The translations under genes were made by a program, and so were the position numbers. From Belnapia moabensis DSM 16746 (GTDB taxonomy: Bacteria > Pseudomonadota > Alphaproteobacteria > Acetobacterales > Acetobacteraceae): a DNA stretch of 41,935 nt. The number at the start of each line of letters is the position of its first letter. Within the stretch, counting starts at the first letter, position 1. Positions 8,511 through 16,659 of the stretch are shown here, piece by piece. Under the pieces are notes generated by a model, which was not told where the DNA came from, did no database searches, and worked only from the letters and a program-made list of their open reading frames with translations. Where the stretch lies: NCBI RefSeq assembly GCF_000745835.1, contig NZ_JQKB01000047.1:1-41935 (forward strand), in the 5' to 3' direction.

Positions 8511-9713
8511 TCAGCGCTCCACCAGCGCGATGCGCGCATTGTACCAGTTCATGAAGAGGCTGATCGACAGGCTGATCGAGAGATAGACCAGCATGATGAT
8601 GGCGATGCCCTCGATCGCCTGGCCGGTCTGGTTCAGCGTCGTGTTGGCGATCGAGACGATGTCCTGGTAGCCGATCGCGACGGCCAGCGAGCTGTTCTTG
8701 GTGATGTTGAGGTACTGGCTCGTCATCGGCGGGATGATGACGCGCAGCGCCTGCGGCAGCACCACCTGCTTCAGCACCTGGCCGGAGCGGAGGCCGAGCG
8801 CCTGCGCCGCCTCCCACTGGCCATGCGGCACGGCGAGGATACCGGCGCGCACGATCTCGGCGATGAAGCCGGCCGTGTAGGTGGTCAGCCCCAGCAGCAG
8901 GGCGAAGTACTCGGGGCTCATGTTGAGCCCGCCCCGGAAGTTGAAGCCGCGCAGTTCCGGCCAGTCGACCGTCCAGGGCGCGCCGGCCGCGGCCCAGATG
9001 GCCACCGGCAGCACGAGGAGGCAGCCGAGCGCCACCGGCCAGACCGGCCGCGGCTTGCCGTCGAGGATGCGCTTGCGGATGGCGTCGCGCCGGTAGAACC
9101 AGGTGAAGAGGGCGCCGAGGGCGAAGGCGAGCAGCGCATAGGAATGCGCGTCCTGCCACTCGATCCAGGGCAGCTTGAGGCCGCGGTTGGAGAGGAAGAC
9201 GCCGCCCACCGGATGCAGCGCCTGGCGCGGACCGGGCAGGCCCTGGAGGATGGCGTACCAGAAGAGCAGCTGCAGCAGCAGCGGCAGGTCGCGGATCACC
9301 TCGATATAGACGCCGGCGATCTTGGAGAGCAGCCAGTTCTTCGACAGGCGCGCGATGCCGATCAGCGTGCCGAAGATGGTCGCGAGCACGATGCCGACGA
9401 TGGCGACCTTCAGCGTATTCAGCAGGCCGATGAGAAGGGCGCGGAAATAGGTGTCGGTCGGGCTGTAGGGGATGAGGTTCTCGGCGATCGGCAGCCCCGC
9501 CTCGCGGCCGAGGAAGCCGAAGCCGGTGGCGATGCGCCGGACCTCGAGGTTGTGCACGGTGTTCGACCAGAGCCACCAGACGATGGCGCCGACGATGCCG
9601 ACGACGAGGATCTGCCAGACGATGGCGCGGACCCGCTCGTCGGACCAGGAGAGCCGCAGCGGCCGCCGGGGCGGGGCGCGCAGCGAACGCGGGTCGATGG
9701 TGGTCTGGGACAT
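8511..9713 (-). CDS. aapQ: General L-amino-acid ABC transporter permease AapQ
   Basis: This is a 400-residue permease, partner of AapM. After an N-terminal membrane helix (IVWQILVVGIVGAIVWWLW) and a periplasmic insert, it has further helices. The EAA-type loop is AVPHGQWEAAQALGLRSGQ, followed by VVLPQALRVIIPPMTSQYLN. The conserved periplasmic segment with LPIAENLIPYSPTDTY matches AapQ/BztB proteins. GAGAGGG precedes the ATG at 9713. It follows aapJ by 59 bases, a gap that could hold differential-expression elements between receptor and membrane parts. I see no anomaly. Confidence 0.93.
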   Translation of the reverse strand: MSQTTIDPRSLRAPPRRPLRLSWSDERVRAIVWQILVVGIVGAIVWWLWSNTVHNLEVRRIATGFGFLGREAGLPIAENLIPYSPTDTYFRALLIGLLNTLKVAIVGIVLATIFGTLIGIARLSKNWLLSKIAGVYIEVIRDLPLLLQLLFWYAILQGLPGPRQALHPVGGVFLSNRGLKLPWIEWQDAHSYALLAFALGALFTWFYRRDAIRKRILDGKPRPVWPVALGCLLVLPVAIWAAAGAPWTVDWPELRGFNFRGGLNMSPEYFALLLGLTTYTAGFIAEIVRAGILAVPHGQWEAAQALGLRSGQVLKQVVLPQALRVIIPPMTSQYLNITKNSSLAVAIGYQDIVSIANTTLNQTGQAIEGIAIIMLVYLSISLSISLFMNWYNARIALVER

Positions 9714-9772
9714 GGCGCCCTCTCGCTCCAGGCCGAAGGCGGGGCCGGCCCTGTGGCCGACCCCTGTTGGGA

Positions 9773-10816
9773 TCAGCGGAAGGGCGGCGAGTATTGCAGC
9801 CCGCCGGTGGTCGTCCAGAGCGCATTGGGCCCGCGCTGGATGCCGATCGGCTTCAGCGAGCGGTCGAACACCTCGCCATAATTGCCGACCGCCTTAAGGA
9901 CGTTCACGGCCCAGAGGTTGTCAAGGCCGAGCATCTTGCCGAGCTCGCCGTTCTTGCCGAGCATACGCTGCACCTCCGGCCGCGGGTCGTTCGCCATCCG
10001 GTCGAGATTCGCCTGGGTGATGCCGAACTCCTCGGCGCTCAGCAGCAGGTAATGCGTCCAGCGCACGATGTCGGCGAAGCGCGCATCGCCCTGCCGCACG
10101 CCGACAGCCAGCGGCTCCTTGCTGATGACCTCGGGCAGGATGAGGTAGTCGTCGGGCTTCGGCTGGGCCGAGCGCGTGGCGGCGAGGCCGGAGACGTCGG
10201 TGGTGTAGGCATCGCAGCGCCCGGCAACGAAGGCGGCGACGAGCTCCTCCAGCCGCTCGATGACGACCGGGGTGAAGCGGATGCGGTTGGCCCGCGCCCA
10301 GTCGGAGAGGTTCTGCTCGGTCGTGGTGCCGGGCTGGACGCAGATGGTGGCGCCCTCCAGCTCCTTCGCCGACTTCACGCCGAGGGCGGTCTTCACCATG
10401 AAGCCCTGGCCGTCATAGAAATTGGTGGCGGCGAAGTCGAGGCCGAGCGCGGTGTCGCGCGAGAGCGTCCAGGTCGTGTTGCGGGCGAGGACATCGACCT
10501 CGCCCGATTGCAGGGCGGTGAAGCGCACCTGGGCGGTGGTCGGCACGTAGCGCACCTTGTTCGGATCGCCGAAGATGGCAGCCGAGATGGCGCGGCAATA
10601 GTCCACGTCGAAGCCACGCCAGACGCCCTGGCTGTCAGGCTGGGCGAAGCCGGCAAGGCCGGTGTTCACGCCGCAGATCAACTGCCCGCGGGCGCGGACG
10701 GCATCAAGCGTATTGGCCGGCGCCTGCTGTGCCTGAGCGAGGCCAGGCACGGCCAGCGTCAGGCCCAGGGCTGCCATGCCCAGAGCACGTTTCAAGAAAA
10801 GCCCGAAATGGGGCAT
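9773..10816 (-). CDS. aapJ: General L-amino-acid ABC transporter periplasmic receptor AapJ
   Basis: This is a 347-residue periplasmic solute-binding protein of family 3 (AapJ/BztA). Residues 1-29 form a Sec signal ending in LAQAQ. The mature protein starts with the family pattern NTLDAVRARGQLICGVNTGLAGFA, then GFDVDYCRAISAAIFGD, a VLARNTTWTLSRD segment and FYDGQGFMV. It captures L-amino acids and delivers them to AapQM. The chosen ATG (10816) is the only one giving a proper signal peptide and is preceded by CGGAGTTG. It is the first gene of the operon; the 234 bases upstream hold several inverted repeats. Confidence 0.94.
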   Translation of the reverse strand: MPHFGLFLKRALGMAALGLTLAVPGLAQAQQAPANTLDAVRARGQLICGVNTGLAGFAQPDSQGVWRGFDVDYCRAISAAIFGDPNKVRYVPTTAQVRFTALQSGEVDVLARNTTWTLSRDTALGLDFAATNFYDGQGFMVKTALGVKSAKELEGATICVQPGTTTEQNLSDWARANRIRFTPVVIERLEELVAAFVAGRCDAYTTDVSGLAATRSAQPKPDDYLILPEVISKEPLAVGVRQGDARFADIVRWTHYLLLSAEEFGITQANLDRMANDPRPEVQRMLGKNGELGKMLGLDNLWAVNVLKAVGNYGEVFDRSLKPIGIQRGPNALWTTTGGLQYSPPFR

Positions 10817-10966
10817 CAACTCCGTCTCCCGTTCTGGACGCCCCTGTCCGGGGGCAAGTCCCTGTCCCTGCTTGTCCAGCAAATGCTGCGCCACGGAGCG
10901 TTGTCGAGGCAACGCCCTATCGCCCTCCGCATCGCCGGACTGCGGCCGATAGCAGAGCGTCATGGA

Positions 10967-11022
10967 ATTGCGAAGCAATCGGTTAAGCTTTACCGGCTCG
11001 CGAGGCGTATTTTGCCCAAAAT
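10967..11022. promoter_or_regulatory. Cluster of three inverted repeats upstream of aapJ
   Basis: Three short palindromes lie within 56 bases, 151 bases or more before the aapJ ATG. They are ATTGC-gaa-GCAAT at 10967-10979, CGGTTAAGCTTTACCG (one mismatched pair) at 10980-10995, and ATTTTG-cc-CAAAAT at 11009-11022. This is AT-rich for such a GC-rich region and lies where the aap promoter should be. The binding protein is unknown. No sigma-54 -24/-12 pair was found. Confidence 0.5.
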
Positions 11023-11050
11023 CCAGGCGCCGGCCTAATTGGCGGACGAA

Positions 11051-11689
11051 TCAACCGGCGGCTGGTGCCGCCGGCAGGGTGAGGCGCAACCCGTCCGGGG
11101 CCATCTCGGCCGTGCCGCCGCTGGTGCGGGCGAGGGCGGCCAGGGCGTCAAGGCCGGGCAGCGCCATCCCTTCCGGATGTTGGACGGCCAGCGCCACGCC
11201 GCCGTCCCGTAACTCGAGCAACATGCGGAGGGCACCGCCGCGCGGCATGGCCTCCGTCGCCTGCTGCGCCATCGCCAGCAGCGCATCCTCGAAGGCGGCG
11301 CGGTCCAGCAGAACCGGCGGGTCCTCCTCCGGCAGTTCGAGCTGGAAGGCGCCGCCGGTCGGCAGCAGGAGCGTCAGCAGCGGCTGCGCGGCGCGGAGGA
11401 TATCCGACATCCTGAGCGCCGCGGTCTGCCCGACGGGCCGGCGCAGCAGGCTGAGGATGGCGCGGGTCGTGCCCTCCAGCCGCTTCGCCGCCTCCTGGAT
11501 GCGGTCGAGCTGGCGCTGCGGCCCGCCGGGGGCGGCGGTGCGCTTCAGCAGCTCGAGATTGGCGAAAACGACGGTCAGCAGGTTGTTGATGTCGTGCTGC
11601 ACCGGCCGCGCCAGGGTGGCGACGCTGGTGAGGCGCTTCGCCTGGATCTCGGTGGCCGAATCGGCTTGGTTGGGGGTCTCGCCCGTCAT
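11051..11689 (-). CDS. Histidine-kinase-like protein with degenerate ATPase domain
   Basis: The 212-residue soluble protein contains a HisKA-type dimerisation helix with HDINNLLTVVFANLELL, closely matching the HDFNNLLT H-box of proteobacterial hybrid kinases. A C-terminal remnant of a HATPase domain follows. In the N-box position it reads AMAQQATEAMPRGG in place of N-A-R-D-A-M. The DxGxG (G1) box and the ATP lid are missing, while the end (TSGGTAEMAPDGLRLTLP) still resembles the last HATPase strands. It has no sensor or membrane segment. It probably cannot autophosphorylate; a phosphotransfer or inhibitory role is conceivable. A longer start at 11725 (8 bases after the PBP stop) is equally possible. 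It is likely cotranscribed with the PBP gene. Confidence 0.78.
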   Translation of the reverse strand: MTGETPNQADSATEIQAKRLTSVATLARPVQHDINNLLTVVFANLELLKRTAAPGGPQRQLDRIQEAAKRLEGTTRAILSLLRRPVGQTAALRMSDILRAAQPLLTLLLPTGGAFQLELPEEDPPVLLDRAAFEDALLAMAQQATEAMPRGGALRMLLELRDGGVALAVQHPEGMALPGLDALAALARTSGGTAEMAPDGLRLTLPAAPAAG

Positions 11690-11732
11690 GAGGCGTGATG
11701 TATCGCGGTTATCCCGCGGCTGCATCCCTTTA

Positions 11733-13580
11733 TTAAGACAGGGACTCGGCCACCTCGCGGAACAGCCGGGCGGGGAGGGTGCCGCCGCGGACATCGTCCA
11801 TCGGCCGGGCATCGTCATTGCCGAGCCAGACGCCGATCACCTGCCCGCCGACCATGCCGATGAACCAGGCATCGCGTGAATCCTGGGTCGTCCCGGTCTT
11901 GCCGGCGACGCTGCGGCCGGGCACGGCGGCGGCGCGGCCGCTGCCGCGGGCGACCACGGCCTCCAGCATCCGGCGCAGCTCGGCGGTGTGTTCGGCGGCG
12001 ACGGCACGGCGCGCCGCGGCGCGGACCATCGGCAGGGGGCGGCCGGCGGCACTCGCCGAGGCGATGCCGAAGGGGGTGACGCGCATCCCGCCATTGGCGA
12101 TCGCGGCATAGCCGGCGGCGAGGTCGAGCAGGTTGACCTCGCCGGTGCCGAGGGCGAGCGACGCATCCTTCGGGAAGCGGCCCTCGATGCCGAGGCGGGC
12201 GGCCATCTCCATGGCGCCCCGCGGTCCGCCGGCGCGGTAGAGGACGCGCACCGCGGCGGTGTTGACGGAGTTGGCCAGCGCCTCCTCCATCGTGATCTCG
12301 CCGCGGGCGCGCCAAGCGCCGTTGCCGGGCGACCAGCCGCCGAGATTGAGCGGCAGGTCGGACACGGCATCGTCCGGCCGCATCCCCTGCTCCAGCGCCG
12401 CGAGGTAGTAGATGGGCTTGAAGGCGGAGCCGGGCTGGCGACGCGCATCGGTCGCGCGGTTGAACTGGCTGGCGTGGTAGTCCCGCCCACCGGCCATGGC
12501 GCGGACGGCGCCGCTCGCGGCATCGAGGACGAGGACGGCGCCCTGGGAGACGCCGGCCCGGGCGCCCGGGCCGGCGAGCAGGGCTTCGAGCCGGGCTTCG
12601 ACCGCCGCCTGCAGGCGGGTGTCGAGCGTGGCGCGGAGCGTGAGGTCGGCGTTGCCGGGGAAGCTCTCGCCCAGGTTCTCGAGCGCCCAGTCGGCGAACC
12701 AGCCGGCCTGGCCGGAGCGCGGCGGCGGCAGGCGCATGCGGGCGAGCTCGGCCTCCATCTGCGCACTCGTGATGGCGCGGGTGGCGACCATCGCCTCCAG
12801 CACCTCGGAGGCGCGGGCGACGGCGAGGTCGGGCGAGGCGCGCGGGTTGAGGCGGGAGGGCGCCTTCGGCAGGCCCGCCAGCAGGGCGGATTGCCAGAGC
12901 TGCAGGCGCCGCGCGGGCAGGTTGAAGAAGAGCCGCGCGGCGGCATCCACCCCATAGGCGCCGGCGCCGAGATAGACGCGGTTGAGGTAGATCTCCAGCA
13001 GCTGGTCCTTGCTGAAGCGGCGCTCCAGCCAGAGGGCCAGCAGGGCCTCCTGCACCTTGCGGCGGAAATTCCGCTCCGGCGTCAGGAAGAGGTTCTTGGC
13101 GAGCTGCTGGGTGAGGGTGGAGCCGCCCTGCACCACCTCGCCTGCGCGCCAATTGGCATGGGCGGCGCGGGCCATGCCCCAGAGATCGATGCCGGGATGG
13201 CTGCGGAAGCGGCGGTCCTCAATGGCCATCAGCGCGGCCGGGAGATGGGCAGGCAGGTCGCGCAGGCGGACGACCTCGCCATAGAGGTCGCCCTGGTTGG
13301 CCAGTACCGTGCCATCCCCCGCCAGCAGGGTGACGGCGGGGCGGCGGGTGGCGGCAGGCAGGCTGTCGGGCCGCGGCAGGTCCCAGGCGAAGACCAGCAG
13401 CAGCAGGGCGAGGGCGACGGTGCCCCAGATGCCGATCAGCAGCGGCCAGCGCAGCCAGCGCCAGCCGCCGCGGCGGGCCGCGCGGGCAGGGCTGGGGGGA
13501 GCTGCGGGGGCCGGGCGGACGCTGGCCGCGGGCGGGGGGGGCCGGCGCGGGCGCTTCCGGGCAGCCTGCGCCGGTGGCAT
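11733..13580 (-). CDS. Bifunctional class A penicillin-binding protein (PBP1-type)
   Basis: This 615-residue peptidoglycan synthase combines a GT51 glycosyltransferase and a transpeptidase. A Pro/Arg-rich cytosolic tail (1-40) precedes one membrane helix (about 44-66). The GT51 motifs are IEDRRFRSHPGID (catalytic Glu121) and GGSTLTQQLAKN (152-163). In the transpeptidase, SAFK (Ser385) starts the active site, followed by SVN (438-440) and KTGT (561-564). The protein polymerises and cross-links glycan strands in the periplasm. The C-terminus is short, with no extra OB or PASTA module. It is followed after about 40 bases by the kinase-like gene. Orthology to mrcA, mrcB or pbpC cannot be decided by eye. 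Confidence 0.93.
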   Translation of the reverse strand: MPPAQAARKRPRRPPPPAASVRPAPAAPPSPARAARRGGWRWLRWPLLIGIWGTVALALLLLVFAWDLPRPDSLPAATRRPAVTLLAGDGTVLANQGDLYGEVVRLRDLPAHLPAALMAIEDRRFRSHPGIDLWGMARAAHANWRAGEVVQGGSTLTQQLAKNLFLTPERNFRRKVQEALLALWLERRFSKDQLLEIYLNRVYLGAGAYGVDAAARLFFNLPARRLQLWQSALLAGLPKAPSRLNPRASPDLAVARASEVLEAMVATRAITSAQMEAELARMRLPPPRSGQAGWFADWALENLGESFPGNADLTLRATLDTRLQAAVEARLEALLAGPGARAGVSQGAVLVLDAASGAVRAMAGGRDYHASQFNRATDARRQPGSAFKPIYYLAALEQGMRPDDAVSDLPLNLGGWSPGNGAWRARGEITMEEALANSVNTAAVRVLYRAGGPRGAMEMAARLGIEGRFPKDASLALGTGEVNLLDLAAGYAAIANGGMRVTPFGIASASAAGRPLPMVRAAARRAVAAEHTAELRRMLEAVVARGSGRAAAVPGRSVAGKTGTTQDSRDAWFIGMVGGQVIGVWLGNDDARPMDDVRGGTLPARLFREVAESLS

Positions 13581-13919
13581 GCGGGTTTATAGACCTGTGG
13601 GGTGGACCGGATAAAGGCTCGTGGCGCCGGGTTTGAATTTTTGAGGCGGACCGCTGCCAAGCCTTTGAAGAGCTTCGGTTCTTAAGGGAAATTTTAGATT
13701 TTAGGAGTTTAGTGGGGTGGAGCGCGGGCGCAGCGCAGGTGGCGATGCGCAGACTATAGTCCTATAGGCGACGAAACGGAAGGGCGTTCATTTCGTTTTG
13801 AGTTTGCAATTTTATGCTGCGCCGTCCATGGTTTCGCCTCATGAGATTGTGTCTCGATCTTGTCACAACTCAAGGTAGAAAGGCATCTCAAGAGCAAGAA
13901 TCCCGGGGAGCGCACAGCA
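13581..13919. promoter_or_regulatory. Divergent intergenic region with AT-rich patch and CTATAG repeats
   Basis: These 339 bases separate the PBP gene (leftward) from the XRE gene (rightward), and I find no gene in them. The stretch 13660-13720 is AT-rich (TTAAGGGAAATTTTAGATTTTAGGAG) and likely holds a promoter. At 13752-13768 a GACTATAGTC palindrome is followed directly by a second CTATAG. Region 13790-13870 is again AT-rich and should contain the XRE promoter. Confidence 0.55.
13752..13768. promoter_or_regulatory. Candidate operator: GACTATAGTC plus second CTATAG
   Basis: The perfect 10-base palindrome GACTATAGTC (13752-13761) is followed by CTATAGG, giving two CTATAG copies eight bases apart. 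XRE-family regulators often bind such short palindromes near their own gene, so this is a candidate autoregulatory site. The link to the XRE gene is inference. Confidence 0.4.
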
Positions 13920-14333
13920 ATGTCGCACACAGCCAGACTGCCGCAATTCGCCATGCCGCGTCCGGCCGACCTGGCCGCCGCTCCTCGAGGGCCGCTTCAT
14001 CCGCGCCTCAAGCAGGCCCGGTTGGAGGCCGGGGTGACCCTGGCGCAGATGGGCCGCGCCCTCGGCGTCAGCCCGCAGCAGATCCTGAAATACGAGACCG
14101 GGCAGAACCGCCTCTGCGCCTCGCGCCTGCCCTCCTGGGCGATGACCTGCGGGGTAACGGTGGACGATCTGCTCGGCCAGGGCGTCGAGGCGCCGCCGGG
14201 GACGCTCGGCGAGGGGGTGGACAGCCTGGTGCGGGCCTTCATCTCCATTGCCGATGCCGGGGTGCGGCGGGCGCTGGTGGAGACCGCCAAGGCGCTGGCC
14301 GAGGCGGATCGGCAGCGGCGGGCGGGATCCTAG
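13920..14333 (+). CDS. XRE-family helix-turn-helix transcriptional regulator
   Basis: The 137-residue protein has a lambda-Cro/C1-type HTH at about 30-85 (RLKQARLEAGVTLAQMGRALGVSPQQILKYETGQN). A helical C-terminal tail (SLVRAFISIADAGVRRALVETAKALAEADRQ) is typical of the small alphaproteobacterial XRE regulators. The ATG at 13920 is chosen because GGGGAG sits nine bases before it; a TTG at 13860 in frame would add 20 residues of poor quality. It is divergent from the PBP gene. The regulated genes are unknown; the CTATAG repeats upstream suggest autoregulation. Confidence 0.88.
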   Translation: MSHTARLPQFAMPRPADLAAAPRGPLHPRLKQARLEAGVTLAQMGRALGVSPQQILKYETGQNRLCASRLPSWAMTCGVTVDDLLGQGVEAPPGTLGEGVDSLVRAFISIADAGVRRALVETAKALAEADRQRRAGS

Positions 14334-14401
14334 AGTGCTTGCGATGCGCCGAGGCGAACGGCGAGCGCTCCAGCCATTTGCTTGATCGGGGAAACTCCGC
14401 A

Positions 14402-14422
14402 GGACGCAACCACGCAGCGTCC
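14402..14422. repeat. Inverted repeat downstream of XRE gene
   Basis: GGACGC (14402-14407) and GCGTCC (14417-14422) flank nine bases, 68 bases after the XRE stop. It is a possible weak hairpin at the end of that transcript; no T-run follows. Confidence 0.35.
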
Positions 14423-14454
14423 TGGATGGGCGTCCCGGGACCCAGGCAAACGAA

Positions 14455-14474
14455 AGGGCGCCCGAGGGCGCCCT
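14455..14474 (-). terminator. Intrinsic terminator of the small exported-protein gene
   Basis: AGGGCGCC and GGCGCCCT form a perfect 8-bp stem with a four-base loop at 14455-14474, 31 bases beyond the stop of the minus-strand gene at 14506. In that direction the stem is followed by TTCGTTTG, a short T-rich tract. It suits transcription coming from the right. Confidence 0.65.
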
Positions 14475-14505
14475 GCCGTGACATCCGGGGCCTTAGGCCC
14501 TGGGC

Positions 14506-14847
14506 TCAGCCACCCTGGCCAGTGAGGCGGCCGGCGAGGGTCGGGCTGGCCTCGGTGGCGGGGACGAGGACGAGGGCCTGCTCGCGGCCGCCGCCGACCA
14601 GGCGGGTGACGTAGCCGGTCTCGCCCTGGGTCGTGGTCGGGCCGGAATAGGCCAGGCTGCGATTGGTGGCCTCGCCGGTGATGCGGGCATAGCCGCCGCC
14701 GACGACATTCCGGCTCGGCTCCGCGTATTCGACGCGGGGGCCACCATCGGCACCGCCGCCGATCAGGCGGGGGCCGGCATCCTGGGCTTGGGCGGCACCG
14801 GCTGCGGCAAGAGCAATCACTGAAGCAAATACAGTATGGCGGATCAT
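14506..14847 (-). CDS. Small exported protein of unknown function with GGG repeats
   Basis: This 113-residue protein has a clear Sec signal (MIRHTVFASVIALAAAGAAQAQ, cleavage after about residue 21). The short mature part carries three similar segments: RLIGGGADGG, NVVGGGYARITG and RLVGGGREQ. I recognise no known family; the repeats suggest a small beta-structured periplasmic or secreted protein. AGGAAG precedes the ATG at 14847. It is transcribed leftward into the terminator at 14455-14474 and shares a 183-base upstream region with the rightward gene at 15031. That region holds a strong palindrome. Confidence 0.8.
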   Translation of the reverse strand: MIRHTVFASVIALAAAGAAQAQDAGPRLIGGGADGGPRVEYAEPSRNVVGGGYARITGEATNRSLAYSGPTTTQGETGYVTRLVGGGREQALVLVPATEASPTLAGRLTGQGG

Positions 14848-14967
14848 GGTCTGTCTTCCTGTCTGGGAGACGGGTGGAGGGGATCGGAAATCCCCGTCGG
14901 CCTCGTCTGTTGACGGGAAGATGGCCCCTTCGGCCGCGGCGGGCCAATGCGGAAGCCGGATAGGGTC

Positions 14968-14984
14968 CATCCATCGGATGGATG
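14968..14984. promoter_or_regulatory. 17-bp palindrome, candidate operator
   Basis: CATCCATC-g-GATGGATG at 14968-14984 is a perfect inverted repeat with 8-base arms and a single central base. It sits between two divergent small genes (starts at 14847 and 15031). The compact symmetric form fits a dimeric repressor site. No adjacent regulator is obvious apart from the XRE gene at 13920. Confidence 0.5.
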
Positions 14985-15030
14985 AGGCCGGGGGCTGCGC
15001 TCCGCTTAGATCGTGGGCAGGGAGGATGCC

Positions 15031-15252
15031 ATGCCGCGTTCCGTGACCCCTGATCTCGAGGCCGCCATCGACCGCTACTGCGCCGCTTTCGGCCGCGACG
15101 CGTTGCCCTGCCTGTTCCACGCGATGCGGGACGGGGGCGAGGCGGTGGCGGCCGCCATGCTCGACCATGCGGTCAGGGCCGGGCGGCCGCTCGCCTATGC
15201 GGCGGTGGCCGCGGCGCTCGGCGCCGTGCCGGCGCTCGGCGGGGCGCTGTAG
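15031..15252 (+). CDS. Small hypothetical protein
   Basis: This encodes 73 residues, MPRSVTPDLEAAIDRYCAAF..., predicted mainly helical and ending in an Ala-rich hydrophobic tail (PLAYAAVAAALGAVPALGG). GGGAGG lies six bases before the ATG, a good ribosome-binding site that decides the start against an in-frame GTG at 15013. I do not recognise a family. It is divergent from the exported-protein gene at 14506. Coding status is supported by the ribosome-binding site and continuous codon usage only. Confidence 0.6.
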   Translation: MPRSVTPDLEAAIDRYCAAFGRDALPCLFHAMRDGGEAVAAAMLDHAVRAGRPLAYAAVAAALGAVPALGGAL

Positions 15253-15714
15253 CCGGCGGCCGGAGAGATTCGCCGGGTCGCGCCGGGGCCGCCATCACCC
15301 GCATTTCGGAGTCGCAGGCATGCGGCCCGACGGAGAGGGAGATGACCGTCCGCCGCACCGGCTCGGCACCCTTCCGCGGGAGAGGAGCGTCATCTCGCAA
15401 CCTTCAGCAGGGCGAGGCGCGACCGGCAGCGGCCGTCAACCACCCGGCCGTTCGCCGGCACGGCGATGCCGGTGGCGGGGAGGAGGATGGCGGAGGCCGA
15501 GAACCGGCCGCGCCAGCGGGCGATGGTGGCCTTCGGCGCCAGGGAAGGTCGGGGAAGGCGGCAGCGACGGGTTCAAGGCTCAAGCGGATCATTCCCGGAT
15601 GCGGCAGCCTTCGGAATGGTCCGATTCCGCAACATGAAGGTTGCGGCTTCGAGCGATCTGGCGCGGGCGGCGGGGCGGGGGCAGGATCGGCCCATCACCT
15701 GGGAAGGAACCGCC
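15253..15714. other. 462-base gap with no convincing gene
   Basis: All reading frames here are low-complexity (Arg/Gly/Pro-rich) and match no family I recognise. The last 130 bases carry symmetric elements upstream of the lactonase gene. These include ATTCC/GGAAT boxes at 15591-15595, 15613-15617 and 15624-15628, and a perfect hairpin at 15627-15646. Confidence 0.5.
15612..15646. promoter_or_regulatory. Overlapping inverted repeats before the lactonase gene
   Basis: CGGAAT (15612-15617) and ATTCCG (15624-15629) flank six bases. This overlaps a second repeat, CCGCAAC (15627-15633) / GTTGCGG (15640-15646), with a six-base loop. Together they look like an operator plus stem-loop in the leader of the gene at 15715. 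The regulator is unknown. Confidence 0.4.

Positions 15715-16655
<941 letters not shown>

Positions 16656-16659
<4 letters not shown>

Noticed and set aside
7167-9881. 904-residue open frame opposite the aap genes
   Set aside because: It is a typical antisense shadow (Asp/Glu/Gln/His-rich) of aapP, aapM and aapQ, without ribosome-binding site or family pattern.
13682-13696. Possible CtrA box (TTAA-N7-TTTA) before the PBP gene
   Set aside because: One half-site is mismatched, the region is AT-rich so such matches are expected by chance, and cell-cycle control cannot be argued from it.
15342-15637. Small open frames in the gap before the lactonase gene
   Set aside because: All are Arg/Gly/Pro-rich with no ribosome-binding site and no recognisable similarity; treated as non-coding.
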